A DNA stretch of 64,000 bases, taken from NCBI RefSeq assembly GCF_002090115.1, contig NZ_BBRK01000006.1:434001-498000 (forward strand), read 5' to 3'. A program made the translations under genes and the position numbers. Of this stretch, positions 40,982-49,941 are shown piece by piece. The DNA comes from Demequina sp. NBRC 110054. GTDB taxonomy: Bacteria > Actinomycetota > Actinomycetes > Actinomycetales > Demequinaceae. The notes below the pieces were generated by a model. It saw only the letters and a list, made by a program, of their open reading frames with translations, ran no database searches and was not told the origin of the DNA. The stretch's first letter is position 1; each line of letters opens with the position of its first letter.

Positions 40982-41775
40982 GACGCCGCTCCCTTCGACC
41001 ACGGGGTGGCAAGGCGCGTCAGCAGACCGACGCCGAGGTACAGGATGAGCGCGACAGCGCCCGAGGCGAGGGCGATGCCCCACACGCGAGGCGAGTTGAG
41101 CGCCTGCTGCGCAACGACCATCGCGACGCCGATGCCCGTCTCGACCTTGCCGAAGTACTCACCGAGGACGGCGCCGAGGAAGGCGGCCGGCACGGCGATC
41201 TGGAGGGCGGTGAGGACCGCGGGCAGGGCCGCGATGAAGCGCACCTTGCGCAGCTGGGTCCAGGTGTTGCCGCCGTAGACGGAGACGACGTCGAGCGCCG
41301 CCTTGTCCGCGGCGTGCAGGCCGAGCAGCGAGCCGACCACCGTTGTGAAGAACACGCTGAGTGCCGCCATGAACACGGCGGTGCCCGAGGGCTCTCCCTT
41401 GGACGGCACCTCGAAGATGATGACCGCGAGCGGGCCGATCGCGACGATCGGGACGCAGTACGTGATGACCGCGATCTGCGACACCACGCCCTCGAGCCGC
41501 GGTATCACCATCACGAGCCCCGCGAGGGCGAGCGCGAGCCCGTTGCCCCACAGGTAGCCCTGCGCGGCCTCGGCGAGAGTCACGGAGAAGTGGGTCCAGT
41601 AGTAGTCCCACCCGACGGCGCCGTACTCCTGAAGCACCTGGAGCGGCGTCGGGATGGCCTGGGTGCCACCGGGGCCGACGTTGGAGAAGACGGTCGCGGC
41701 AAGGATCCACCACGTGGCGAGGAGGGCGACGGCGCTGATCGACGCGGTGGCCCAGGCCGGCAGGCGGCGCTCCAT
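40978..41775 (-). CDS. ABC transporter permease (SsuC/TauC type)
   Basis: 265 residues, about six transmembrane segments, EAA loop DVVSVYGGNTWTQLRKVRFIAALPAVLTALQIAVPAA. The start overlaps the ATPase stop by one base (TGATG). Only moderately similar to the second permease, so the pair probably forms a heterodimer. Confidence 0.9.
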   Translation of the reverse strand: MERRLPAWATASISAVALLATWWILAATVFSNVGPGGTQAIPTPLQVLQEYGAVGWDYYWTHFSVTLAEAAQGYLWGNGLALALAGLVMVIPRLEGVVSQIAVITYCVPIVAIGPLAVIIFEVPSKGEPSGTAVFMAALSVFFTTVVGSLLGLHAADKAALDVVSVYGGNTWTQLRKVRFIAALPAVLTALQIAVPAAFLGAVLGEYFGKVETGIGVAMVVAQQALNSPRVWGIALASGAVALILYLGVGLLTRLATPWSKGAAS

Positions 41776-42599
41776 CAGTGGTCCTCGAGCGCAGCGCCAC
41801 CCGCGCCGAACAGCAGCTCCGACGCGCGATCCACGTACGCGTGGAACTCGGGGCTGCGCTGGATCTCGGGGGTCCTGGGACGCGGCAGGTCGATCTCCAT
41901 GACCTCCTTGATGCGGCCAGGACGGGGGCTCATCACGGCGACCTGGTCGGCGAGGAAGATCGCCTCGGAGATCCCGTGCGTGACGAGCAGCGTCGTCGCG
42001 GGCTTGGCCGCGAGGATGCGCATGAGCTCGACGTTCAGCCGCTGGCGGGTCATGTCGTCGAGCGCGCCGAAAGGCTCGTCGAGGAGCAGCACCGAGGGCT
42101 TGAGGACCAGCGCGCGCGCGATCGACACGCGCTGGCGCATGCCTCCCGACAGCTGCGCGGGCTTGGCCTTCTCGAAGCCCTTGAGTCCGACCAGCTCGAT
42201 CAGCTCGGCGATGTAGTCGTCGTCGACGGGCTTGCCGGAGACCTCGAACGGAAGCTTGATGTTGCCGTAGACGGAGCGCCACGGCAGCAGGGCGGAGTCC
42301 TGGAAGGCGATGCCCAGCTCGTTGTAGGCGCGCAGGTCCGCGGGGCTGCGGCCGTCCACGCGGGTGCTCCCGCTGGTCGGCTGCTCAAGGCCCGCGAGGA
42401 TGCGCAGGATCGTGGACTTGCCGCACCCGGACGGCCCCAGCAGCGCCAGGAACGAGCCCTGGTCGGTGTGAAGGGTCGCGTCCTGGAGCGCGGTGACGGT
42501 CTTGCCACGCGAGTGGAAGACCTTGGTCAGCGCGGAGATCTGCAGGCCGGTGCCCGGGGCGGTCTCGCCCCGGGCACCGGTGGTGTCAGCGTTGGTCAC
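41775..42599 (-). CDS. ABC transporter ATP-binding protein
   Basis: 274 residues. Walker [14 protein letters not shown] (residues 53-65), Q-loop [12 protein letters not shown], signature [15 protein letters not shown], Walker [14 protein letters not shown] and the switch His in [10 protein letters not shown]. This Q-loop and signature spacing is typical of SsuB/TauB/ThiZ-like importers. GTG start with AAGGA upstream, 18 bases after the binding-protein gene. Confidence 0.93.
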   Translation of the reverse strand: MTNADTTGARGETAPGTGLQISALTKVFHSRGKTVTALQDATLHTDQGSFLALLGPSGCGKSTILRILAGLEQPTSGSTRVDGRSPADLRAYNELGIAFQDSALLPWRSVYGNIKLPFEVSGKPVDDDYIAELIELVGLKGFEKAKPAQLSGGMRQRVSIARALVLKPSVLLLDEPFGALDDMTRQRLNVELMRILAAKPATTLLVTHGISEAIFLADQVAVMSPRPGRIKEVMEIDLPRPRTPEIQRSPEFHAYVDRASELLFGAGGAALEDH

Positions 42600-42617
42600 G
42601 TGACGAATCCTTGCAGA

Positions 42618-43703
42618 TCAGCCCGCGTAGGCGATGAGCTCGGGGTACTCCGCGTAGACCTCGTCGAGGAGGCTCATGTCGAAGAGGTCCTCGGCGGTGA
42701 GGTCGATGCCCGCACCGGCGAGCGAGGCGAGGGTCTCCTCCTGGAGGGCGTCCGAGATGGTGAAGAGGCCGTTCGCGACGGTCTCGTCCGAGACCACGAG
42801 GTCCTCGGCCTGGACGATCGCGCCCTCGAGCGAGACCTCCGGGTCGAGCTCGAGGTCCACGCCGTACTCCTCGACGGCGAGGCGCGAGCCCTCGGCCGGG
42901 TCGTTGACGGTGTCGGACCAGCCCTTGATCTCGGCCACGAGGAAGGCCTTGATCATCTCGGGGTCGGAGTCGATGAGGTCCTGCGTGACCGTGATGGTCT
43001 CGGCGACGAACGGCAGGCCGTTGTCGGCGAAGGGCAGGTTGGTGACCTCGATGCCCTCGGCCTGAAGGACGAGCGACTCGTTGGTCAGGTAGGCGATGAA
43101 GCCGTCGACCTCGCCGTTGGTGAGCGGCGCGGGGTCGTACTGGACCGGGACGATCTCGACGTCATCGGTGGTCAGGCCGTTCGCCGCGAGCAGCGCCTCG
43201 AACAGCGAGGTGTTCGAGTCCTGGACGCCGATCTTCTTGCCGACCATGTCCTCGGGCGTCTGGATGTCGGCGCCGTCGGCCAGCGAGAGCACCGTGAAGG
43301 GGTTCTTCTGGTAGGTCGCGCCGACGATCTTCAGGGGCGCGCCCTCGGTCGCGACGGCCGAGCCGATCGAGACCGCGTCGGACAGCGCGAAGTCGGCCGT
43401 GCCCGAGAGGAGCTCGGCGGCACCGGTCGACGGTCCGGGGACCATCTCGACGGACGAGAAGCCGGCCTCGGTGTAGTAGCCCATCGAGTCCGCGAAGAAC
43501 TCGCCCGAGAACTCCTCGTTCTTGATCCAGGACAGCTGGAGCGTGATGTCACCGTAGTCGGCGGCCTCCATGGCCTCCTCGGTGGCCTCGCCCGACGCTG
43601 ACGACGACGACTCGGACGAGTCGGAGGACGAGCAGGCCGCGAGCGTGAGAGCCGCGACGGCAGCCGTGGCGACAGCCGCGGTGCGCTTGAAGCTGAAGGA
43701 CAT
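42618..43703 (-). CDS. ABC transporter substrate-binding lipoprotein (NMT1/THI5-like)
   Basis: 361 residues. Lipoprotein signal peptide (SFSFKRTAAVATAAVAALTLAAC, lipobox LAAC with Cys23), Ser-rich linker, then an SsuA/NMT1 domain starting LQLSWIKNEEFSGEFFADSMGYYTEAGF. NMT1-type proteins bind pyrimidines, sulfonates, riboflavin or similar ring compounds. Here the surrounding deaminases, xanthine dehydrogenase and allantoinase make a purine or ureide the likely ligand (inference). GGGAGAGAG precedes the ATG at 43703. Confidence 0.88.
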   Translation of the reverse strand: MSFSFKRTAAVATAAVAALTLAACSSSDSSESSSSASGEATEEAMEAADYGDITLQLSWIKNEEFSGEFFADSMGYYTEAGFSSVEMVPGPSTGAAELLSGTADFALSDAVSIGSAVATEGAPLKIVGATYQKNPFTVLSLADGADIQTPEDMVGKKIGVQDSNTSLFEALLAANGLTTDDVEIVPVQYDPAPLTNGEVDGFIAYLTNESLVLQAEGIEVTNLPFADNGLPFVAETITVTQDLIDSDPEMIKAFLVAEIKGWSDTVNDPAEGSRLAVEEYGVDLELDPEVSLEGAIVQAEDLVVSDETVANGLFTISDALQEETLASLAGAGIDLTAEDLFDMSLLDEVYAEYPELIAYAG

Positions 43704-43726
43704 GTGTTCTCTCTCCCTGTGTTTAT

Positions 43727-43755
43727 CGCGCCTCGTATTCCCTGTGCGAGGCGCG
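43727..43755 (-). promoter_or_regulatory. 5'-leader hairpin of the binding-protein gene
   Basis: Perfect 9-bp stem CGCGCCTCG / CGAGGCGCG with an 11-base loop, 23 bases before the ATG. Could be an mRNA stabiliser, a translational control element or an early terminator. Confidence 0.5.
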
Positions 43756-43843
43756 TGCCGCCCGCGGACGTGGGTGAGCATGTGAGCCCCTCCGACGCGA
43801 CCGTGGACACACCACGGCTGCGGCACACCGCCAAAGTAGGGAC

Positions 43844-43860
43844 TTTAGATTTCATCAACA
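43844..43860. promoter_or_regulatory. Operator-like site shared with guanine deaminase
   Basis: TTTAGATTTCATCAACA; its complement matches the 17-mer before guanine deaminase (55835-55851) at 14 of 17 positions. A further partial copy (TTTCATCG) lies 23 bases downstream. Confidence 0.45.
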
Positions 43861-44020
43861 CGACCAGTTCTGTTTCATCGCTGTTAAATCCCGCCGCCGA
43901 TACCCAATCGTGACTTCGGGTCGTGCTCTACTGGCTGTTCGTCTGGTGAACATGCCCGGAGCGCCACGCTGACCTCGAACGGTCGACGCGCGCCTCGGGC
44001 CGAACTGGGAAGGAGACGCG

Positions 44021-44833
44021 ATGGATCTCACCGCAGTCACCGGCTACCGCCGCGCCACGACGCGGGCCGACCTCGCGCTCGCGCCAGGAGAGGCGCTGCT
44101 CGCGGGCGGTACCTGGATGTTCTCCGAGCCGAACCGCGACGTCACGGGACTCGTCGACCTCATGTCGATGCCCTGGGAGCCGGTCGAGGTCAGCGACGCG
44201 GGACTGCGCATCGGCGCGACGTGCACGATCGCCCGCCTGCTCGCCGAGCCGCAGGTCCCCGGCTGGCCCGCGCAGGCGCTGTTCGGCGATGCCGCGAACG
44301 CCCTGCTCGCGAGCTTCAAGATCTGGAACGAGGCGACCGTCGTCGGCAACGTGTGCCGCTCCTTCGCTGCCGCCGCGATGCTCGCCGCATGCGCGACCCT
44401 CGACGGCACGGTCGAGATCTGGGCGGCCGACGGGTCCGTCCGTAGGGAGCCCGTTGCCTCCCTGCCGACGGGCAACGGCACGAACACCCTGCAGCCCGGG
44501 GACGTCGTGCGCGCGATCGACCTCCCTGCCGCCGCGCTCGCGGGACGCACCGCGCTGCACAAGATCGCGCTCGCCGAGCTCGGACGCTCGGGCGCCGTCG
44601 TCACGGGACGCCGCGACCCTGACGACGCGATCACGATCGTGGTCACCGCAGCGACGCTCACCCCGTGCGTGTACTCCTTCCCCGTCCCGCCGAGCGAGGA
44701 CCGGCTGGTCGAGTCGGTGCGCGCGGCGGAGGGCTTCTACACCGACGCGCTCGGCACCGAGGACTGGCGTCGGCACGTCGCCGGCGTGCTCGCGGCACGC
44801 GTGCTGGCCGATCTGATGGAGACCGACTCATGA
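44021..44833 (+). CDS. Xanthine dehydrogenase FAD-binding subunit
   Basis: 270 residues, CoxM/XdhB type. LLAGGTWMF near residue 27 is the FAD pyrophosphate loop, and SFKIWNEATVVGNVCRSFAAAAML covers the (N/T)xGGN-like FAD segment in a diverged form. Passes electrons from the FeS centres to NAD or another acceptor. AAGGAGACGCG precedes the ATG; the stop overlaps the next subunit's start (ATGA). Confidence 0.9.
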   Translation: MDLTAVTGYRRATTRADLALAPGEALLAGGTWMFSEPNRDVTGLVDLMSMPWEPVEVSDAGLRIGATCTIARLLAEPQVPGWPAQALFGDAANALLASFKIWNEATVVGNVCRSFAAAAMLAACATLDGTVEIWAADGSVRREPVASLPTGNGTNTLQPGDVVRAIDLPAAALAGRTALHKIALAELGRSGAVVTGRRDPDDAITIVVTAATLTPCVYSFPVPPSEDRLVESVRAAEGFYTDALGTEDWRRHVAGVLAARVLADLMETDS

Positions 44834-47565
44834 CGATGAACGTCGACGGCGCGCCCATCGAGGGCGAGCCGAAGCCCGGCCAGTGCCTGCGCACCTTCCT
44901 GCGCTCCCGCGGCGCGACCGCGGTGAAGAAGGGCTGCGACGCGGGAGACTGCGGCGCGTGCGCGGTGCTCGTCGACGGCGAGCCCGTGCACTCGTGCCTC
45001 TACCCCGCTGTCCGCGCCGAGGGCCGCACGATCACCACGGCCGCGGGCATCGCCCAGGACGATGCGCTGGCGCCGGTCCAGGAGGAGTTCGTCGATCGCT
45101 TCGCCTTCCAGTGCGGCTTCTGCACCCCCGGCATGGTCGTCACCGCGGCCTCCCTCACGGAGGACGACCTGCCCGATCTCGACCGGAGGCTCAAGGGGTC
45201 GCTGTGCCGGTGCACGGGCTACCGCCCGATCCGCGAGGCGGTCGAGCACGCGGTGCGCCGCGGCTGCGGCGGCGGCGGCGAGTGTGACGGCGTCTGCGGC
45301 ACGACCGCATCGTCCCTTGTCCCCGGCGAGGACCGGGCGACCGCATCGTCCTCGCCCGCCGCGACTGCATCGTCCCCGAATCCCGGCGCCCCCGTCGTCG
45401 GCACGTCCGCCCGTCCCCCTGCCGCCACCCGCGTCGTGCAGGGCCGTGAGCCCTACACATTCGACACCTGGATCCCCGGGACCCTCCACATGCGCGTGCT
45501 CGGCTCCCCGCATGCGCACGCCCGCATCGTCTCGATCGACGCGTCGGCGGCCCTCGCGATCGACGGCGTCCACGCCGTGCTGACCCACGAGGATGCCCCC
45601 GCCACGCTGTTCTCCACCGCGCGCCACGAGAGCCGGATGGACGACCCTCGCGACACCCGCATCCTGGACGACGTCGTGCGTTTCCAGGGCCAGCGCGTCG
45701 CTGCCGTCGTCGCGGACTCGCTCGCGATCGCCGACGCCGCGATCGAGGCCCTCAAGGTCGAGTACGAGGTCCTCGACGCGGTGTTCGATCCCGAGGAGGC
45801 GCGCTCAGGTGCGGCGCCGGTGATCCACCCCGGCCGCACGCCCGAGGACGGGGTGCTCGACGCCTCGCGCAACCTCGTCGCGTCCTGGAAGGGCGGCTAC
45901 GGGGAGGTCGACTCGGGGCTGGCCTCGGCCGCCGCGGTCGCGACCGGCACGTGGTCGAACTCGCGCGTCACGCATGCGCAGCTCGAGACGCATGGCTCGG
46001 TCGGCTGGATCGACGATCTCGGGCGGCTCACCCTGCGGACCAGCTCGCAGGTGCCGTTCCTCGTGCGCGACGAGCTCGCGGTGATCCTGGACCGCGCCCC
46101 CGAGTCCGTGCGCGTCTTCACGGCGCGCGTGGGCGGCGGCTTCGGCGGCAAGCAGGAGATCTTCACCGAGGACATCGTCTCCCTCGCGGTGCTCAAGACC
46201 GGCCGCCCCGTGGCCTACGAGATGACCCGCACCGAGGAGTTCATCCGCACCGCTACCAGGCATCCCTTCCGCGTGACCGCGACGCTGGGCGCCGACGCGG
46301 ATGGGATCCTGACAGCGATGGACATCCAGGTGCTGTCCAACACCGGCGCGTACGGCAACCACGCGATCGGCGTGATGTTCCACGGCTGCGCGGAGTCGCT
46401 CGAGGCCTACCGCTCCCCCGCCAAGCGGCTGGACGCCGAGGTGGTCTACACGAACACCACGCCCGCCGGTGCGTTCCGCGGCTACGGCCTTGGGCAGGTG
46501 ATCTTCGCCGTCGAGTCGGCGATCGACGAGCTCGCGCTCAAGCTCGGCATCGACCCGTTCGAGATGCGCCGGCTCAACGCCGTGAAGGACGGCGATCCTC
46601 TCGGCGTGACCGAGCGGCAGCACCAGGACGGGCTCATCTTCGGCTCGTACGGCCTGGACCAGTGCCTGGATCTCGCGGAGGCCGCGCTCGCGCGCGGCAA
46701 CGGCGTCTCGGCTCCGGACGGGTGGTCCGTGGGCGAGGGCATGGCGCTGAGCATGATCGCCACGATCCCCCCGCGCGGCCACCATGCGACCGCCTCCGTG
46801 ACCGCGCGGCCCGACGGCACGTTCCTGGTCGCGGCCGGCACCGCGGAGTTCGGCAACGGCACCCACACCGTGCACACCCAGATCGCGGCGGAGGCGCTCG
46901 GCGTCCCGCTGTCCCTGATCGAGCTGCGCGCGTCCGACACCGACGCGACCGCCTACGACACCGGGGCCTTCGGCTCGACCGGCATCACGGTCGCGGGCAA
47001 GGCGGTGCATGCCGCCGCGCTCGCACTCAAGGCGCGGCTCGACGCGGGCGAGGAGATCCCCGCCGAAGGCCTCGTCGGCGAGGGCTCGACCGATGGCATG
47101 ATCCGCTCGCTCGCGTTCAACGTGCAGGCCTTCCGCGTCGCGGTGGACCTCGACACGGGCGCCGTGAAGATCCTGCAGTCGATCCAGTCCGCGGATGCGG
47201 GCGTGGTCCTCAACCCCGCGCAGTGCCGCGGCCAGATCGAGGGCGGCGTCGCGCAGGGCATCGGCTCTGCGCTCTACGAGGAGGTGCTCATCGGCGACGA
47301 GGGCTCCCCCACGAACCCCGCGTTCCGCACCTACCGTGTGCCTCAGAGCGCCGACGTCCCGGACACCGAGGTGTACTTCGCGGAGACGTCCGACGAGCTA
47401 GGGCCGTTCGGGGCGAAGTCGATGTCCGAGTCGCCGTACAACCCCGTGGCTCCCGCCCTCGCGAACGCGATCATGCGCGCGGTCGGCTCCCGCCCCTACG
47501 AGATCCCGATGTCGCGCGACCGGGTGTGGCGGCTCGCCTCCGCTGCGGAGCGTGTCAGTGGATAG
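44830..47565 (+). CDS. Xanthine dehydrogenase, fused FeS and molybdopterin subunits
   Basis: 911 residues. Residues 1-150 are a CoxS-type module with both [2Fe-2S] clusters (CDAGDCGAC ... SC and CGFCTPGM ... CRCTGYRPI). A linker of about 60 residues rich in Ala, Ser, Pro and Thr joins it to a CoxL/XdhA-type Mo domain (RVGGGFGGKQEIFTED, NTTPAGAFRGYGLGQ, and the catalytic Glu in GPFGAKSMSESP). The usual separate small and large subunits are thus one chain. Oxidises hypoxanthine/xanthine-type purines. The nearby XdhC homologue fits cofactor maturation. Confidence 0.9.
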   Translation: MTMNVDGAPIEGEPKPGQCLRTFLRSRGATAVKKGCDAGDCGACAVLVDGEPVHSCLYPAVRAEGRTITTAAGIAQDDALAPVQEEFVDRFAFQCGFCTPGMVVTAASLTEDDLPDLDRRLKGSLCRCTGYRPIREAVEHAVRRGCGGGGECDGVCGTTASSLVPGEDRATASSSPAATASSPNPGAPVVGTSARPPAATRVVQGREPYTFDTWIPGTLHMRVLGSPHAHARIVSIDASAALAIDGVHAVLTHEDAPATLFSTARHESRMDDPRDTRILDDVVRFQGQRVAAVVADSLAIADAAIEALKVEYEVLDAVFDPEEARSGAAPVIHPGRTPEDGVLDASRNLVASWKGGYGEVDSGLASAAAVATGTWSNSRVTHAQLETHGSVGWIDDLGRLTLRTSSQVPFLVRDELAVILDRAPESVRVFTARVGGGFGGKQEIFTEDIVSLAVLKTGRPVAYEMTRTEEFIRTATRHPFRVTATLGADADGILTAMDIQVLSNTGAYGNHAIGVMFHGCAESLEAYRSPAKRLDAEVVYTNTTPAGAFRGYGLGQVIFAVESAIDELALKLGIDPFEMRRLNAVKDGDPLGVTERQHQDGLIFGSYGLDQCLDLAEAALARGNGVSAPDGWSVGEGMALSMIATIPPRGHHATASVTARPDGTFLVAAGTAEFGNGTHTVHTQIAAEALGVPLSLIELRASDTDATAYDTGAFGSTGITVAGKAVHAAALALKARLDAGEEIPAEGLVGEGSTDGMIRSLAFNVQAFRVAVDLDTGAVKILQSIQSADAGVVLNPAQCRGQIEGGVAQGIGSALYEEVLIGDEGSPTNPAFRTYRVPQSADVPDTEVYFAETSDELGPFGAKSMSESPYNPVAPALANAIMRAVGSRPYEIPMSRDRVWRLASAAERVSG
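45307..45375. repeat. Three GCATCGTCC copies in the XDH linker
   Basis: Copies at 45307, 45343 and 45367, all encoding Ala-Ser-Ser in the unstructured linker of the fused dehydrogenase; the densest cluster of the iterated 9-mer in the window. Confidence 0.75.
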
Positions 47566-48484
47566 GACCGCCGCGCTCGCTGAGCGGCTGCCCGGTGGTC
47601 CCGGTCCTGTCGCGCAGGATCTCCGCGAGGATCGCGACAGCGGTCTCCGCGGGGCTCGATCCGCCCAGGTCGAGGCCGATCGGCGACCGCAGCCGGGCGA
47701 TCTCCTCCTCGGTCAGCCCCGAGCCGCGCAGGAGCTCGACGCGCCGCTCGTGCGTGCGACGCGAACCCATCGCGCCCACGTAGCCGGCGCGCGACCGCAG
47801 CGCGACCCCCAGGGTGGGAATGTCGAAGCGCTCCTCGTGCGTCAGGACGCACACCGCATCGTCCGGGCCCAGCGCGACGCCCTCGAGGTAGCGCTGCGGC
47901 CACTGGGCGACCACCTCGTCGGCCTCGGGAAACCTCGCCTGCGTCGCGAACACGGGACGCGCGTCGACGACCGTGACCAAATAGCCCAGTGCCTTCGCGG
48001 CGCTCGCCAGCGCTCCGGAGAAGTCCACGGCACCCACGATCACCATGCGCGGCGCGGGCTCCCGTACCAGGGAGAACGACTCCTCCGCGCGTTCGGGGTG
48101 ACGCGGGAGGCGCACCTCGACGCGGGCTGCCGGGTCGAGCGACTCGCGCAGCGCCTGGACCACGGCGCCGTCCTGCTCGGACAGCCGGAAAGCGACCACG
48201 CCGAGCGAGCCGCCGCACGCCAGCCCGGCCGCATAGAGGTCGCCCTCCCCGCCCAGGTCGACGTCGACGAGGCTGTGATCCTTCAGGACTCGCAGCGCGA
48301 GCTCGTAGGCCTCCCCCTCGACGCAGCCACCGGAGATCGACCCGATCGCGCGCCCGTCCCAGGTGACCGCCATCGCGGAGCCGACGGCTCGCGGGGCCGA
48401 ACCATGCACCGCCGTCACGACCACCACCCCGAGCGGCCTGTCCGCATCCAGCTCCGCGAGGATCTCGCGGGCGATCTCGAACAC
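47555..48484 (-). CDS. XdhC/CoxI-family molybdenum cofactor maturation protein
   Basis: 309 residues. N-terminal XdhC/CoxI domain (VTAVHGSAPRAVGSAMAV, GSISGGCVEGEAYELA) and C-terminal Rossmann domain (RMVIVGAVDFSGALASAAKALGYLVTVVDAR ... AMGSRRTHERR). Family members bind Moco, help insert the terminal sulfido ligand and hand it to xanthine dehydrogenase. GTG start at 48484 with AGGAGG upstream. Convergent with the dehydrogenase gene and overlapping it by 11 bases; divergent from allantoinase. Confidence 0.93.
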   Translation of the reverse strand: MFEIAREILAELDADRPLGVVVVTAVHGSAPRAVGSAMAVTWDGRAIGSISGGCVEGEAYELALRVLKDHSLVDVDLGGEGDLYAAGLACGGSLGVVAFRLSEQDGAVVQALRESLDPAARVEVRLPRHPERAEESFSLVREPAPRMVIVGAVDFSGALASAAKALGYLVTVVDARPVFATQARFPEADEVVAQWPQRYLEGVALGPDDAVCVLTHEERFDIPTLGVALRSRAGYVGAMGSRRTHERRVELLRGSGLTEEEIARLRSPIGLDLGGSSPAETAVAILAEILRDRTGTTGQPLSERGGPIH

Positions 48485-48551
48485 ACGTGCCTCCTGACGC
48501 TGGGAACTGCCAGCCAGTCTAGGCAGGCGCGCCGTCCCCACAAGGAGCCCC

Positions 48552-49895
48552 ATGCTTGACGTCGACCTGGTGATCCGAGCCCCGCGCGCGCTGATCGATG
48601 GCGAGGAGCGCGCCGCGTCCGTCGCGGTCGACGACGGCGTCGTCGTGGGGATCGGCTCGCTCGAGCAGGCCTGGCAGACCGACGCCGAGCGGGTCCTGAC
48701 CGACGACGTCGTGCTTATCCCGGGAGTCGTCGACACGCACGTGCACGTCAACGAGCCCGGCCGCACCGAGTGGGAGGGCTTCGCGTCGGCGACGGCGGCC
48801 GCCGCGGCCGGCGGCGTCACCACCCTCATCGACATGCCGCTCAACTCGATCCCGCCCACGACGACGGTCGAGGCCCTCGAGCTCAAGCGCTCGGTCGCCG
48901 CGTCGAAGGCCCGCGTCGACGTCGGCTTCTGGGGCGGCGCGATCCCGTCCTCGCTCGGCCACCTCCGCGAGCTGCACGAGGCCGGGGTCTTCGGCTTCAA
49001 GTGCTTCCTCGCGCCGTCGGGCGTCGACGAGTACCCGCACCTCGAGCCCGCCCAGGTGCTCGAGGCGATGGAGGAGATCGCTTCCTTCGGCGGCCTGCTG
49101 ATCGTGCACGCCGAGGACCCGGGGCACCTGGACGATGCGGCGGCGCCCGGGACGGATGCCGTCGCCTTCGCCTCCACACGGCCTGACGCGGCGGAGACCA
49201 CGGCGATCCAGTCCGTCATCGACGGGGTGCGCTCGACCGGGTGCCGTGCGCACATCCTGCACCTGTCGTCCGCCGCCGCGCTTCCCGCGATCCGCGAGGC
49301 GAAGGCCGAGGGGCTGCCGCTCACCGTCGAGACCTGCCCGCACTACCTGACCTTCGACGCGGCGCACATCCCCGACGGCGGCACGCAGTACAAGTGCTGC
49401 CCGCCGATCCGCGACGAGGCCAACCGCGAGGCGCTGTGGGAGGCCCTCGCCGACGGCACGATCGACTTCATCGCCTCCGATCACTCCCCCGCGACCGCGG
49501 ACCTCAAGCTCGCGGGCCAGGGCGACTTCGCGCAGGCGTGGGGAGGCATCGCGGGGCTCGAGGTGAGCCTGAGCGCGATCTGGACGGGCGCATCGTCCCG
49601 GGGCTACTCGCTCGCCGACGTGCTGGGCTGGATGTCCGCGAAGACCGCGGCGTGGGCCGGACTCGCCGCCAAGGGCGGGATCGCGCTCGGCAAGGACGCG
49701 GACCTCGTGGCCTTCGCCCCCGACGACGAACGCGTGATCCACGCGGGCGAGCTCCACCACAAGAACCCGGTGACGGCCTTCGACGGCCACGCGCTGCGCG
49801 GCGTCGCGCGGACCACGTGGCTGCGCGGGAGTGTCGTGAACGGCGAGGGTAGCGTTCCTGGTGTCACGGGCGCGCTGATCGCCCGGCCCGCATAG
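48552..49895 (+). CDS. allB: Allantoinase
   Basis: 447 residues. Dinuclear-zinc cyclic amidohydrolase opening allantoin to allantoate. HVH at residues 63-65 (DTHVHVNEPGRTEWEGF), the carbamylated Lys150 in FGFKCFLAPSG, metal His in IVHAEDPG and HILHLSS, and Asp in ASDHSPAT. The NEPGRTEWEGF loop separates allantoinase from dihydroorotase and hydantoinase. ACAAGGAGC precedes the ATG. Catalyses the step after urate oxidation; a urate oxidase gene is not in the window. Confidence 0.94.
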   Translation: MLDVDLVIRAPRALIDGEERAASVAVDDGVVVGIGSLEQAWQTDAERVLTDDVVLIPGVVDTHVHVNEPGRTEWEGFASATAAAAAGGVTTLIDMPLNSIPPTTTVEALELKRSVAASKARVDVGFWGGAIPSSLGHLRELHEAGVFGFKCFLAPSGVDEYPHLEPAQVLEAMEEIASFGGLLIVHAEDPGHLDDAAAPGTDAVAFASTRPDAAETTAIQSVIDGVRSTGCRAHILHLSSAAALPAIREAKAEGLPLTVETCPHYLTFDAAHIPDGGTQYKCCPPIRDEANREALWEALADGTIDFIASDHSPATADLKLAGQGDFAQAWGGIAGLEVSLSAIWTGASSRGYSLADVLGWMSAKTAAWAGLAAKGGIALGKDADLVAFAPDDERVIHAGELHHKNPVTAFDGHALRGVARTTWLRGSVVNGEGSVPGVTGALIARPA

Positions 49896-49941
49896 CCGGT
49901 CGCGACCCACCGCGCACCGCCAGAACCCCAGGAGGCTCCGC

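Larger units (their letters stand above)
43704..44020. other. 317-base divergent regulatory region
   Basis: Lies between the ABC operon (minus) and the xanthine dehydrogenase genes (plus). It contains a 9-bp hairpin close to the binding-protein start, an AT-richer core (43840-43895) with a 17-bp operator-like site, and no credible gene. Confidence 0.7.

Noticed and set aside
43704..44020. Purine or TPP riboswitch in front of the NMT1-type transporter or xanthine dehydrogenase
   Set aside because: I looked for conserved cores of the known purine and thiamin aptamers and saw none; only a simple hairpin is present.
45191..45460. Minus-strand frames across the XDH linker
   Set aside because: Low-complexity antisense of the Ala/Ser/Pro linker; the sense fusion reads through cleanly.
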